A stretch of 43,679 nucleotides of DNA. Origin: Microbacterium helvum. Its GTDB lineage: Bacteria; Actinomycetota; Actinomycetes; Actinomycetales; Microbacteriaceae. How positions within the stretch are numbered: position 1 is the stretch's first letter; every line of letters starts with the position of its first letter. This document shows positions 32,335-40,931 of the stretch, piece after piece. Both the position numbers and the translations under genes were made by a program. The notes under the pieces were generated by a model. It was not told the origin of the DNA, did not search any database, and saw only the letters and a program-made list of their open reading frames with translations. The stretch lies in assembly GCF_014779795.1 (NCBI RefSeq), contig NZ_JACXZS010000006.1:1-43679 (forward strand), given 5' to 3'.

Positions 32335-34193
32335 GTCCCGACCGTCGTCCGTGCCGACAGCCGCAGCCCGTCGCCGTCGACCGGCAGCGCCAGGTGTGCG
32401 ACGTCGTGGTCGAGGCGCACCGAGACCGGATGGACGGCGGTGGCGGCATCCCGCTCGGCGATGCGCAGCGACCCGGCGGCGAACGCCGTCCCGAGGTCGC
32501 TCAGCACCAGGTCCTGAGGAGTGGATGCCGCCACCCACGCGATCTCGATCGTCACGGTGCCGTCGGCCCCGCGTTCGACGAGTGCGGTGCGGTCGTCGTC
32601 GTCGCCGCACGCGGCCGCGGCGAGCGCCCAGTCGATGCGCACCGCGTCGGTCGTGACGCGCAGCGTCGTGCCGTGGGTGCGGTCGCCCACGGCGAGGGAC
32701 GTCCCGTCGACGTCGACCGTGGCAGCCGCCTCGATGCCCGTCAGTGTGAACCGCACCGACAGCCCTGTGGTCGGGCGCGCCTCGCCGGGCACGATGCCGT
32801 CGAGGTGGATGTGCTCATCGCCGCCGGGGCAGGCAAGGCCGAACGCCCACAGCACCGTGCCGTCGTGCTGGGCCGAGCTGAACGAGCCCGCCGCGAAGTC
32901 ATGGCCGTCGCGCACGACCGTGGCCGAGACCGATCGCATCGGCGACGTCAGGTTGTGGATGTCGTCGCCGGGCTCTGCCCAGAAGCCGAGCAGCACGCGC
33001 CGCTGCGCCCACGTGTCGCTGTGCGCGATGGAGCCCAGGGTGGCGGCAGCTGACAGCCATGTCGTCCCGACCGCGGGCAGCACCACCGCGTCGCGACCGC
33101 GCACGTCGGCGGCCGACACGCCGGCGTACTCCTCGTCGAGGTGGTGGACCTGCGAGAAGGTCTCGACGACGGTGCGGGACCCCTCGCCGAGGTCCGACAA
33201 GAGCGGGCGCAGGTCGTCGGGCAGACGGTAGTCGACCACCGCGCTGTGCGCGAGTCCGATGGCGGGACGGATGCCGGCGGCGCCGGTGATCGTCCAGTGC
33301 TCGGGGTCCACGCGCTGCAGGATGAGCCGCACGCCCTGCGGCCGCAGCTCGCCCTTGTCGCGGCGCAGGTCGGTGTCGTAGCAGCGGGCCATCGGGCCGG
33401 AGAGCCGCCCGGTCTGCGGGTGCCACCGGCGGAGGAAGTGCTCCCACGCCAGGCGCTCGAGCTCTTCGGCGAAGGTGCGCGCCGTGGGGTCGGACACGTA
33501 CTGCCGGATCTCGGTGAGCGCCTGCAGCACGACGACCCAGTATGTCGGGGAGTTGTATTCGGCGAACGTGCGCTGCTCGAGGAGGCGGTCGCGCAGGCGG
33601 CGGATGCGATCGGCGGCGGCCACGGCGATGACCGGGTCGCCGGTGAACTCGCCCGCGGCGAGCAGCACGAACGATCCCTTCGCGACGATGTTCGTGTAGT
33701 CGATGTCGACATTGCGGCGGATGATCGACTGGGCGGCGTGGCGGAGTCCGTCGCGGGCGTCGGCGGCGAGCTCGGGCGAGAGCCCGGCATCGTGGCGGTA
33801 CAGCACGAGCGCGATGAGCTCGCCGATGAAGTCCGCCCAGTTCCAGTCCGGCGGCGACATCTCGCTGAGCGGCTCCTCGGCCCAGTACGGCCAGACGCCG
33901 TAGGTCGCGCTCGACGGGTCGCGGTCCTGCAGCCCGAGCACGGCGCGCAGCACCCGCTCGCCGCGCTCCCTCCTTCCGGCCTCGAACAGCGCCAGCGCGT
34001 AGGTCATGCCGTCGCGCACGAAGTGGGCCTCGCCGCTCACGATCCTGGTGTGGATCGGGTTGTACGGCGCGGGCACCAGCGGCAGGTCCCATTCCGGATC
34101 GAACGCGGCATCACCCGCCTCGAGCGCCCCGGCGATCATCGCCGCGGTGAGCTCGTCCACGGCCGGCTCTGCGGCATCCGTCACGGTGTCCAT
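32289..34193 (-). CDS. Cytoplasmic glycan-active protein of the same unnamed family as 8130-10025 (634 aa)
   Basis: Aligns along its full length with the 631-aa product at 8130: NPIHTRIVSG, YGVWPYWAEEPLSEMSPPDWNW in the same place, DIDYTNIVAKG, YNSPTYWVV, GFWAEPGDD and GSFSSAQHDG are all shared. The helical N-terminal half and beta-rich C-terminal half again suggest a lyase- or hydrolase-like toroid plus sandwich, but no known reaction can be named. No signal peptide. The ATG at 34193 overlaps the end of the upstream 909-aa gene by 13 bases; GAGGAG and AGAGAG precede it. The C-terminal codons form one arm of the 32282-32334 hairpin. Coupling to a heparinase-like gene here and to esterase and GH36 genes at the other copy suggests the family acts on acidic oligosaccharides; that is inference. 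Confidence 0.6.
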   Translation of the reverse strand: MDTVTDAAEPAVDELTAAMIAGALEAGDAAFDPEWDLPLVPAPYNPIHTRIVSGEAHFVRDGMTYALALFEAGRRERGERVLRAVLGLQDRDPSSATYGVWPYWAEEPLSEMSPPDWNWADFIGELIALVLYRHDAGLSPELAADARDGLRHAAQSIIRRNVDIDYTNIVAKGSFVLLAAGEFTGDPVIAVAAADRIRRLRDRLLEQRTFAEYNSPTYWVVVLQALTEIRQYVSDPTARTFAEELERLAWEHFLRRWHPQTGRLSGPMARCYDTDLRRDKGELRPQGVRLILQRVDPEHWTITGAAGIRPAIGLAHSAVVDYRLPDDLRPLLSDLGEGSRTVVETFSQVHHLDEEYAGVSAADVRGRDAVVLPAVGTTWLSAAATLGSIAHSDTWAQRRVLLGFWAEPGDDIHNLTSPMRSVSATVVRDGHDFAAGSFSSAQHDGTVLWAFGLACPGGDEHIHLDGIVPGEARPTTGLSVRFTLTGIEAAATVDVDGTSLAVGDRTHGTTLRVTTDAVRIDWALAAAACGDDDDRTALVERGADGTVTIEIAWVAASTPQDLVLSDLGTAFAAGSLRIAERDAATAVHPVSVRLDHDVAHLALPVDGDGLRLSARTTVGTRRDHALAYRQGARA

Positions 34194-34202
34194 CGTCTCT
34201 CT
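34179..34202. repeat. Direct repeat, copy A, at the 3' boundary of the 909-aa gene
   Basis: 24-nt partner of 36905-36927. It spans the overlap between the stop of the 909-aa gene (34181-34183) and the ATG of the 634-aa gene (34193). The two copies exactly enclose the 909-aa gene. Confidence 0.7.
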
Positions 34203-36910
34203 TCTCCTCGGGCACCGGGGCGCCCGATCCATAGCTTCACGGCGAAGCCGGCGTCCATCCGAAAGGTCACGGCGTCGCCATCGCGCGCGGCCTGTACCGC
34301 GCCCCACTCATCGCCGCGGTGCTGCCGCACCTCCAACTCGGTTGCATCGGCAGCCACCGGGATCGTCAGGGTGGCGTCGGCGGTGGCGCTGCAACGGAAG
34401 TAGCCGTCGGCGGTGCATTCGAGGCACGCCGAGGCCGTCGCATCCAGTTCGATGCCGTGCCCGTCCGCGACGATCGTGCGCCCGGCGGCCACGTACAGGC
34501 TCACGAACCCATCGCGGTCTCGGGATGCCACACCGAAGCGCCCCGCGAAGCGCGTACCTGTCACCGGCTCGTGCGATACGTCATCGATGCTGCTGAAGAC
34601 CTCGTCGACGCGACCACCGGCACTGCTGACGCGCAGCGCGACGAACCCGTCCGCGCTGCCCAGATCGTCCACGCCGGCGATGCGCGACTCGCGCTCGGGA
34701 GCCGACTCGAACACTGCGACGAACGGCGACCGCGCGGCGTTGCGGCCGGTCTGCCGGACGATCACCGTCGGCGTCGGCCGGTCGCCCGAGTTCACACCGC
34801 GGGGGGTGACGCCACCATCACGGCTGGTAGGCGGTGCGTCGACGGCGAACACCTCTCGCCCCTCGACGCCGGTCATCCACAGGTCCGTGATCAGCGCGAC
34901 ATCATCTGCGATGCCACGATCGACGCGCCACGTGGCACGCCACGATTCGTCGACGCGGGCCTTTCGAGAGCGCGTGAAGAACCGGTAGCCGCTGTCGCGC
35001 GCGCCCAGATCAGCAGTCGGCGCGAGGTCGACCAACGCGCCGCGTGAAATGACCAGCACCGAGTCCCCGAGGTTATGCCACAGGTAGTCCGCGTCGTCCT
35101 GGTCGGCCCGGAACACATCGACGACGAACCCCGACGACGGCGAAGTACGCACGATCGCAAGCTGACGCCGGTGCCCGGCCGCGGTGACGTCGACGATCGA
35201 ATGGTTCGCCGACACGGCCGCCGTGTTCGTGAACTCTCCGGCAGAGACCGCAGGTTCGAGCACATTCACCGCGATCTCGCCGTGTGCGTACCCCGGCACC
35301 ACGGTGTTGGCACCCGCCCGGCCCGCCGAGTACACGTAGTCGTCGCTCCAGTACGACTCGTAGGACTTCGCCTGCGGCCCGACTGCCCAGCCCTGCCCGT
35401 ACAGCTGGGCCGAGAGTCCGCTGGGTGTCAGATGATGCTGCAGCGGATAGCCACCGTACACGGTCGCCATCAGCGCTGTCGCCGGGTCGTTGCCACTGCG
35501 CTGCACGATGTGGCGATGAAACCGCGAGTATGCGGTGCGCAGCGCGCGACCGGCATCCTCACTCCCGTCTGTGGGCGCGGCGAGCGGTGCCGCCGCGAGC
35601 AGCTCGCGGTACGAGAGCGATGACCGGAGATAGAGCCCCGCGGCTTCCGCGTGGCGGAGAATAGTGGACGCGGCCACCGCGCCGGAGGTGTCGCCGACAC
35701 TCTGTGCGTGACGGTTGAGGTGCTCGAAGATCCGGTACGGCGGCGGCCCGCCGCGGCCATCGCCGAACACGACGACGTTGCCGCGTGCATCGATCCACGG
35801 CAACTGAGCCATGCCCGCGCGATACAAGGTCGGGCTGCCCTCGATCTCGTCTATCCCGGCATCGGCGAGGAGTGCGGCGTTGTCGAGCAGGGCCGCGACC
35901 GGACCGAAGGCGTAGTGCGGCGACTCCGGCCACAGCCCCGTCGCCGGGTCGAATTGGGCAAGGATCTCGGGCAGCGCGTCATGATGAGGCGTCGAGGCCG
36001 TCAGGTAGAGACGCAGGTAGTGCTCGCGGCCCTTGCCGCCGGCGCAGTGCTCGTCGGAGTCGAGCACCAGCACGATCGGGAGCACGTTCTGCCACGTGTA
36101 CACGTTCCAGTTGCCGTTGCGGTTGCCGCGCACCATCGCGATGTCGAGGAACCGCCGAAGCACTGTCATCGACAAGTCCGTCACGCTGAGCCCGGTGACC
36201 GCGACCCGCGGGTCAGGGTGCGACAGGAGGTGGTCGTGCAGCAGGTCGTACACGACCGCGGCCTGTCCGCCCATTCGATCGTGGATGACCTCGAAGTCGT
36301 AGTACCCGCCGATGCCGCCTGCCTCGTAACCTCCGGGACCGCCCAGCGACTCATCCAGGTCGCGCGGGGGCTCGACGTAGAAGGTGCCGAGCAGCCACTG
36401 CCAGTAGATGTCGGCAGCGAACCGCGCATACCGCTCCTCACCGGTCAATCGGTACAGGAATGCCGCCTCTTCGGCGAGCCCCAGGATCTCCTCGTTGTTC
36501 GTGCGGACCATGTGGCCCGTCTGCGAGTACGGCACGATCGTGCCGCGGTCGTCGCGCATGGCGCCGTCGGCGCTGTAAGGCAGACGCTCTGCAAGCGGCG
36601 CATTGCGGTGCGCATTCCAGATACGCATCGCCGGGTATCGCACCGTCGGCACGGGCGCATCGCCGGTGCCGTACGCGAATCTCTCGCGACTGAGGTGCAG
36701 GTGCGTGTAGCGCTCGCCGGGGCGCCAGAACATCGCCATGCGCGACAGGACCCATGCGGGGTCGGTCCGATGGCGGTCGGCGAACGGGTCGATGCGTGCC
36801 GCGATGCGTCGAAGGGATGCCGCGCCCCACTGTTCCGCGAGCACTATTGCCAGCCGAGGCCGCGCGGTTTCGCTCAGGAACACGCACGGACGGTGTTCGG
36901 GCTTCGTCAC
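34181..36910 (-). CDS. Heparinase II/III-like / alginate-lyase-like large cytoplasmic protein (909 aa)
   Basis: The first ~450 residues are a helical toroid with NGNWNVYTWQNVLPIVLVLD split near 260-280, AQFDPATGLWPESPHYAFGP near 315 and MAQLPWIDARGNVVVFGDG near 370; about 490-800 is a beta-rich region with SYWSDDYVYSAGRAGANTV near 520-540 and a YAHGEIAVN strand; the last ~110 residues form another beta domain. This is the layout of heparinase II/III and related polysaccharide lyases, though the family is not certain. No signal peptide. The GTG at 36910 has no good ribosome site, and an out-of-frame ATG-GAC-CCG-TGA overlaps it. The gene is bounded by a 23/24-nt direct repeat (36905-36927 and 34179-34202), which may mark its insertion. 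Its stop overlaps the next start. Confidence 0.7.
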   Translation of the reverse strand: MTKPEHRPCVFLSETARPRLAIVLAEQWGAASLRRIAARIDPFADRHRTDPAWVLSRMAMFWRPGERYTHLHLSRERFAYGTGDAPVPTVRYPAMRIWNAHRNAPLAERLPYSADGAMRDDRGTIVPYSQTGHMVRTNNEEILGLAEEAAFLYRLTGEERYARFAADIYWQWLLGTFYVEPPRDLDESLGGPGGYEAGGIGGYYDFEVIHDRMGGQAAVVYDLLHDHLLSHPDPRVAVTGLSVTDLSMTVLRRFLDIAMVRGNRNGNWNVYTWQNVLPIVLVLDSDEHCAGGKGREHYLRLYLTASTPHHDALPEILAQFDPATGLWPESPHYAFGPVAALLDNAALLADAGIDEIEGSPTLYRAGMAQLPWIDARGNVVVFGDGRGGPPPYRIFEHLNRHAQSVGDTSGAVAASTILRHAEAAGLYLRSSLSYRELLAAAPLAAPTDGSEDAGRALRTAYSRFHRHIVQRSGNDPATALMATVYGGYPLQHHLTPSGLSAQLYGQGWAVGPQAKSYESYWSDDYVYSAGRAGANTVVPGYAHGEIAVNVLEPAVSAGEFTNTAAVSANHSIVDVTAAGHRRQLAIVRTSPSSGFVVDVFRADQDDADYLWHNLGDSVLVISRGALVDLAPTADLGARDSGYRFFTRSRKARVDESWRATWRVDRGIADDVALITDLWMTGVEGREVFAVDAPPTSRDGGVTPRGVNSGDRPTPTVIVRQTGRNAARSPFVAVFESAPERESRIAGVDDLGSADGFVALRVSSAGGRVDEVFSSIDDVSHEPVTGTRFAGRFGVASRDRDGFVSLYVAAGRTIVADGHGIELDATASACLECTADGYFRCSATADATLTIPVAADATELEVRQHRGDEWGAVQAARDGDAVTFRMDAGFAVKLWIGRPGARGEERRWTP

Positions 36911-36927
36911 GGGTCCATCGTCTCTCT
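36905..36927. repeat. Direct repeat, copy B, at the 5' boundary of the 909-aa gene
   Basis: Reads like 34179-34202 except for one missing T. On the minus strand both copies contain AGAGAGACGATGGAC followed by CCGTGACG. In the other copy this sequence is the translation start of the 634-aa gene and the stop of the 909-aa gene; here the ATG reads only four codons because of the missing base, and the 909-aa frame opens at the GTG. Confidence 0.7.
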
Positions 36928-36930
36928 ACG

Positions 36931-36971
36931 CGGTCGGGCGGGGGCCCCGTGGGGTTGTGCCCGCCCGACCG
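36931..36971 (-). terminator. Hairpin terminator after the 1249-aa secreted enzyme
   Basis: CGGTCGGGCGGG (36931-36942) pairs exactly with 36960-36971, a 12-bp stem with a 17-nt loop that itself contains CCCCGTGGGG. It begins 15 bases beyond the stop codon at 36986. Only about 20 bases separate it from the next minus-strand start, and no promoter is visible there, so the two downstream genes may depend on read-through. Confidence 0.75.
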
Positions 36972-36985
36972 ACGTGCCGGCCGCG

Positions 36986-39900
36986 TCAGCAGGCGCCGGC
37001 ATCCTTCCAGGGACTCTTCTTGCCGACGCCCGGCTCATCGCCGCGCGTCCACCACTTCGCGGTCCAGCGGTGGCCGTGGTGCACGACGGCCGCGCCGGTG
37101 TCGTACACCCCCGACGTCGTCCACGCGCGGGCGTCGCCGGCAGCGCACGCGGTGAGCGCGCCCTCCTCGGCCCAGGCGCCGGTCGCGTAGACGCCCGGCA
37201 CTTCGCTCGCCGACGCGTACCACTGCGCGACGTACACGGCGCCTTCGTACGACACCCGGTCGCCGGCCGCGTAGGTGCGGTCGGCGCTCCAGGCCGCCGG
37301 CAGGACACGGATGATGTGGGATGCCGTCACACCGGGCGCCGCGGCGGCGGTCGCTGTCACCGCGACCGTGCCCTCGGCGATCGCGTGCACGGTGCCGTCG
37401 TCCGCGACGGCGGCGACGGCCGGATCGGACGACGACCATGCGACGCCCTGGTCGGCACCCTCGGGGGCGACTGCGGCGGTGAGCGCGAGGTCGCCGCCGA
37501 CGACGACGGACTCGCCGCCGAACACCCGCACCGACTCTGCCTCGGGAGCCTCGGGAGCGGCCGTCGCGAACGTGAGCGGCAGGTGCTGCGTCACGTCCTT
37601 GGTCTTGCCGATGCCCGAGGCCCATTCGATGTAGCCCATCCGCACGCCGTTGGCCGCGTCGTTCACGAGGAACGAGTACGAGAACGATTCGGATGCCGCA
37701 TCCACCCCGATCTGCGCCCACGTGAGTGGCACCGTGTACGTCGTGGTCTTGGCGGCTTCGTCGCGCACCACCTCGGTGCCCGGGAGGGTGACCGCGGCCG
37801 CCGGCGACGAGAACTTGTACGTCCCCACGCCCGAGTCCAGCAGGGCGACGCCGTATTCGACGCGCGGACCGTTCGCGGCGGGGAGCCCCGGGGCGAACGA
37901 CAGCTGGATCGAGTCGCCGTTGTACAGCTGGGATGCGGCGCCGGCGGGGTCGTGCGCCGGATCGGTGATGGCGGCGTGCACGACGATGCCGGCGTCGGTG
38001 CGGCCGACCCACATGGTGCCGCCGACCGTGGGCCCGGGCTCGTTCGAGAGCTGGATGAAGGTGCCTGTGGCATCGAGATCGGCTGCCGAGTGCGCATCCC
38101 CCTCGAGCACGACCGGCGCGAACGTCGTCTTTCCCGAGACGGTGCGCTGGAAGCCGTCCGAGAAGGTCACGGTCGCCGCGTAGTCGTACGGCGTCCACAG
38201 CGCGTAGCCGGTCACGTCGAAGGTGAGCACCTGGGTCGAGCCTGGCGCCACGGTCACGCTCTCGGGGGCTTCTCCGGCGATGTCGCCGACGTTCCATGTG
38301 AGGCCGTCGATCACGAGCGGGGTCTCGACGCTGCGGTTGTCGATCGACACCGCGAGCTGCGCCGAGCCGTCGTCAGCCGAGAACAGCGGCTTGGCGGTGA
38401 CCGTCGCCTGGTTGTCGACCACGTTCACCGGCACGTCGAGGTGCGCCACGGCGACACCACCGCGCACGACGTCGACGCCCACCTGCGTCTGGCCCGCGGC
38501 GTCGATCGCCGGTGCCGCCAGTGTCGCGGCGGTCACCTGTCCAGGCTTCGACGGCACCCGCACCTGTGTGCTCGCGGTGCGGAACGTGACGAGGTCGGTC
38601 GACGCGTTCGGGCGCGCCGTGTTGTCGACCGTCACCGTGACGCCGAAGCCCTCGGCGAGCGCGACCACCGCCGGAGCGGTGGCCGCATACGTCGCCGCGA
38701 GCGGCGAGGCCACGTCAGTGACCCCGCCACCCGACACGTAGACCGGCTGCGCGCCGAGGGTCAGCTCGACCGCGCCGTCCTCGGGGGTGTACGTGGTGCT
38801 CGCGCCGAACAGGTCGGTCACGATGACGTCGCTCGTCGAGGCGACGTGCACGGTCTTGGGCGTCGACGACCACAGCACCCAGGTGGCCGTGGCCGCGGCA
38901 TCCGCGTACTCGTAGGCATACGCACCGGTCTCGACGTCGCCGGGACCGACGTAGGCGAGGCCGTCCAGCATCCGCGTCAGCACTGCGTAGGCGACATAAC
39001 CCTGCTTGGGGGCGAGCGATGTGAGCCCGTCGCCGCCGTTGCGCAGCAGGCCGAACCGGTGCTCGCGGTTGGCCGCGTCGGTGCCGTCCTCGAGCAGGTC
39101 GTAGACGAACATCTTGTCCACGCCGGCCGCCTGCAGCAGCACCGAGCCGCGTGCCAGGTACTTCGCCTGCTCGGCGTCGGTATTGATGGCGGATGCCGTC
39201 GACCAGCCGTACTCCGTCATCCACAGCGGCTTGTCGGCGCCGTCGTTGTAGTCGCGGATCAGCTGGGCGAGCTGCTTCGCCTTGGCCTCGCCGCGGCCCT
39301 CGGGAGCGTTCGGATAGTCGTAGTTGTGGACCGAGACGACATCGAGGTAGTCGAGGCCGCCGAGCTCGAAGAGCCGCGTGAACCACGGCAGATCGATCCC
39401 CGCGATCGCCGGACCGACCACCGTCGCGCCGGGCACGGCCGCCTTGATGGCCGTGTAGGTCGGGGCGAGCACCTGCAGGTAGCAGTCGGCCGTCCGGCCG
39501 CAGCGGCCGTCGTTGAACCCGATGTTGTACTCGTTGTAGACCTCGTAGTCGACATCGGTGCCGTAATGCGCGGCGACCGCCGCCGCGTACGCGGCGAACC
39601 CGGCGATGCCCTCGGGCGTGCTGGGCGTGAGGTTGTCGTCGTAGAACTTGTTGCGGTAGTCGAGGATCAGCAGCGGCCGGGTCCCCTGGGCGATGATCGC
39701 GTCGATCTTGGCATCGCGCGCGGCATCGAACGTGTAGACGCCCTTCGTCTGCTCGACGCTCGACCAGCTGAGATCGAAACGCGCCCCCGAGGCGCCGAGG
39801 TCGCCGAAGACGTCAGCCTGCGCCGGCTTGGACTGAAGGTGATCCGAGACCCCGAACGCGGTGTCGTTGCTGCCATCGCGGTCGCCCAGGACGGCGAACG

Positions 39901-40735
39901 ACGTGTTCCGGACCACGGTCCCGGCGTCGACCGAGATGCTCAGGCCGTAGTAGCCGAGCTCGAGCCCGCTGAAGCTCAGCGTCGCCGTGCCTGCGGTGGT
40001 GGCGGCATCCCCCTCGTCGAGGGTGGTGCCGGCGGCATCCGTCAGGGTCCACTGCACCGACGCGCGGTTGCTCGCGACCGACACCTGCGCGCCGGACGCG
40101 TCGAACAGCATGACCGGCGTGCGCACGCTCAGCGTCGGGTCGGTGGGCGTCGGGGTCGTCGTGTAGTCCTCGAAGCCGGGGTTTGCGATGAGATTCTCGG
40201 TCGTGCCCGACTTCGCCATCGTCAGGTCGTCGACCCAGTAGGTGCCGGTGTTCTGCTGGATGAGTCGGTAGTTCAGGGCGGTCTGCGTGTCTGTCGTCGT
40301 GTAGGTCCAGGTCGACTTCGTCCAGTCGTACGTGCCGCCGGGGAAGGTCTGGCGCACGGTCCAGTCCGGGCTCATCACGAACTGCAGCGGTCCCGATGAC
40401 GGGACGTCCTGCGCCTTCGTCCAGGCCGTGAACTCGTACGTCGTCGATGGCGTGACGGTCACGGTCTGCACGACGCCGCCATAGACGTTCGCGGCCTTGG
40501 GCGTGGTGTCGACGAGTCTGAGGGCGGCGGATCCGCCGTGCCTGGTCGTCGTGTCGGCGGTGCTGGTGACGTCGGCGCCGCCGTTGATGTACGCCTTCCA
40601 CGAGGCGAACGTGTGCGATTCGGCAAGGCCGGCGTGCGCCGGCAGCGGATTCAAGAGGGATGCCGCGAGCGCGGCGATCCCGATCAGGGCGGCCCAGACC
40701 GTGCGCGTTCTCGCGCGGGCAGCGGTGTGCTCCAT
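36986..40735 (-). CDS. Secreted multimodular clan GH-A-like glycoside hydrolase with CBM4/9-, CBM9-, BIG2- and CBM5/12-like modules (1249 aa)
   Basis: Order: Sec signal peptide cut after LPAHA (residue 35); CBM4/9-like jelly roll (about 37-190); a TTTPTPTDPT linker; Ig-like domain (about 205-300); TIM barrel (about 315-620) with acid/base E402 in YEVYNEYN and nucleophile E508 in WMTEYGWS, as in GH39/GH5-like clan A enzymes; beta domains; CBM9/DOMON-like module (about 873-1055); BIG2 Ig domain (about 1062-1142, VAWSSSDPAVAAVADDGTV); and two CBM5/12-type modules (about 1146-1249) with WSADRTYAAGDRVSYEG and WTAKWWTRGDEPG. CBM5/12 modules usually bind chitin or cellulose, so the enzyme may act on an insoluble matrix. 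GAGGGAG lies five bases before the ATG. LacI-type boxes lie in its promoter and leader. No cell-wall anchor is visible. Confidence 0.85.
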   Translation of the reverse strand: MEHTAARARTRTVWAALIGIAALAASLLNPLPAHAGLAESHTFASWKAYINGGADVTSTADTTTRHGGSAALRLVDTTPKAANVYGGVVQTVTVTPSTTYEFTAWTKAQDVPSSGPLQFVMSPDWTVRQTFPGGTYDWTKSTWTYTTTDTQTALNYRLIQQNTGTYWVDDLTMAKSGTTENLIANPGFEDYTTTPTPTDPTLSVRTPVMLFDASGAQVSVASNRASVQWTLTDAAGTTLDEGDAATTAGTATLSFSGLELGYYGLSISVDAGTVVRNTSFAVLGDRDGSNDTAFGVSDHLQSKPAQADVFGDLGASGARFDLSWSSVEQTKGVYTFDAARDAKIDAIIAQGTRPLLILDYRNKFYDDNLTPSTPEGIAGFAAYAAAVAAHYGTDVDYEVYNEYNIGFNDGRCGRTADCYLQVLAPTYTAIKAAVPGATVVGPAIAGIDLPWFTRLFELGGLDYLDVVSVHNYDYPNAPEGRGEAKAKQLAQLIRDYNDGADKPLWMTEYGWSTASAINTDAEQAKYLARGSVLLQAAGVDKMFVYDLLEDGTDAANREHRFGLLRNGGDGLTSLAPKQGYVAYAVLTRMLDGLAYVGPGDVETGAYAYEYADAAATATWVLWSSTPKTVHVASTSDVIVTDLFGASTTYTPEDGAVELTLGAQPVYVSGGGVTDVASPLAATYAATAPAVVALAEGFGVTVTVDNTARPNASTDLVTFRTASTQVRVPSKPGQVTAATLAAPAIDAAGQTQVGVDVVRGGVAVAHLDVPVNVVDNQATVTAKPLFSADDGSAQLAVSIDNRSVETPLVIDGLTWNVGDIAGEAPESVTVAPGSTQVLTFDVTGYALWTPYDYAATVTFSDGFQRTVSGKTTFAPVVLEGDAHSAADLDATGTFIQLSNEPGPTVGGTMWVGRTDAGIVVHAAITDPAHDPAGAASQLYNGDSIQLSFAPGLPAANGPRVEYGVALLDSGVGTYKFSSPAAAVTLPGTEVVRDEAAKTTTYTVPLTWAQIGVDAASESFSYSFLVNDAANGVRMGYIEWASGIGKTKDVTQHLPLTFATAAPEAPEAESVRVFGGESVVVGGDLALTAAVAPEGADQGVAWSSSDPAVAAVADDGTVHAIAEGTVAVTATAAAAPGVTASHIIRVLPAAWSADRTYAAGDRVSYEGAVYVAQWYASASEVPGVYATGAWAEEGALTACAAGDARAWTTSGVYDTGAAVVHHGHRWTAKWWTRGDEPGVGKKSPWKDAGAC

Positions 40736-40800
40736 GTGTACTCCCTCGTACAAAAAGTGGGGTGACGTGGTGAGTGCAGCTGTTGAGTCATGACGTTGAT

Positions 40801-40814
40801 CCAACGCTTTCCCA
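40801..40814. promoter_or_regulatory. LacI-type box 1, leader of the 1249-aa enzyme gene
   Basis: CCAACGCTTTCCCA matches the shared box CAAGCGGTTTCCCA at 11 of 14 positions. It lies 66 bases upstream of the start codon, downstream of the predicted transcription start and about 75 bases from box 2, a spacing that would allow a looped repressor tetramer. Confidence 0.5.
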
Positions 40815-40866
40815 ACAGACGGTCACCGACGCTAGCACCGCTGATATGGAGGGAGCAAGCCTCTTT

Positions 40867-40894
40867 CGTATGAAATGCGAAACCGCTTGCTCAA
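40867..40894 (-). promoter_or_regulatory. Promoter of the 1249-aa enzyme gene with LacI-type box 2 in its spacer
   Basis: On the minus strand TTGAGC (40894-40889), a 16-base spacer and CATACG (40872-40867) form a candidate promoter. CAAGCGGTTTCGCA (40889-40876, minus strand) fills the spacer, a position where a bound repressor would exclude RNA polymerase. It lies between the lacI-type gene and its downstream target. Confidence 0.6.
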
Positions 40895-40931
40895 TCGGTG
40901 GCGATTCCGCTGGATTCCGCGTCAGGACACG

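Noticed and set aside
36856..36871. A GCGGTTTCGCT stretch similar to the LacI box
   Set aside because: It lies inside the coding start of the 909-aa gene, lacks the conserved first and last positions, and no promoter is seen around it.
35651..40399. A 1582-codon open frame on the + strand, antisense to the 909-aa and 1249-aa genes
   Set aside because: It covers two well-supported minus-strand genes, is rich in Arg, Val, Gly and Ala with no domain or ribosome site, and is the expected mirror of GC-biased codons.
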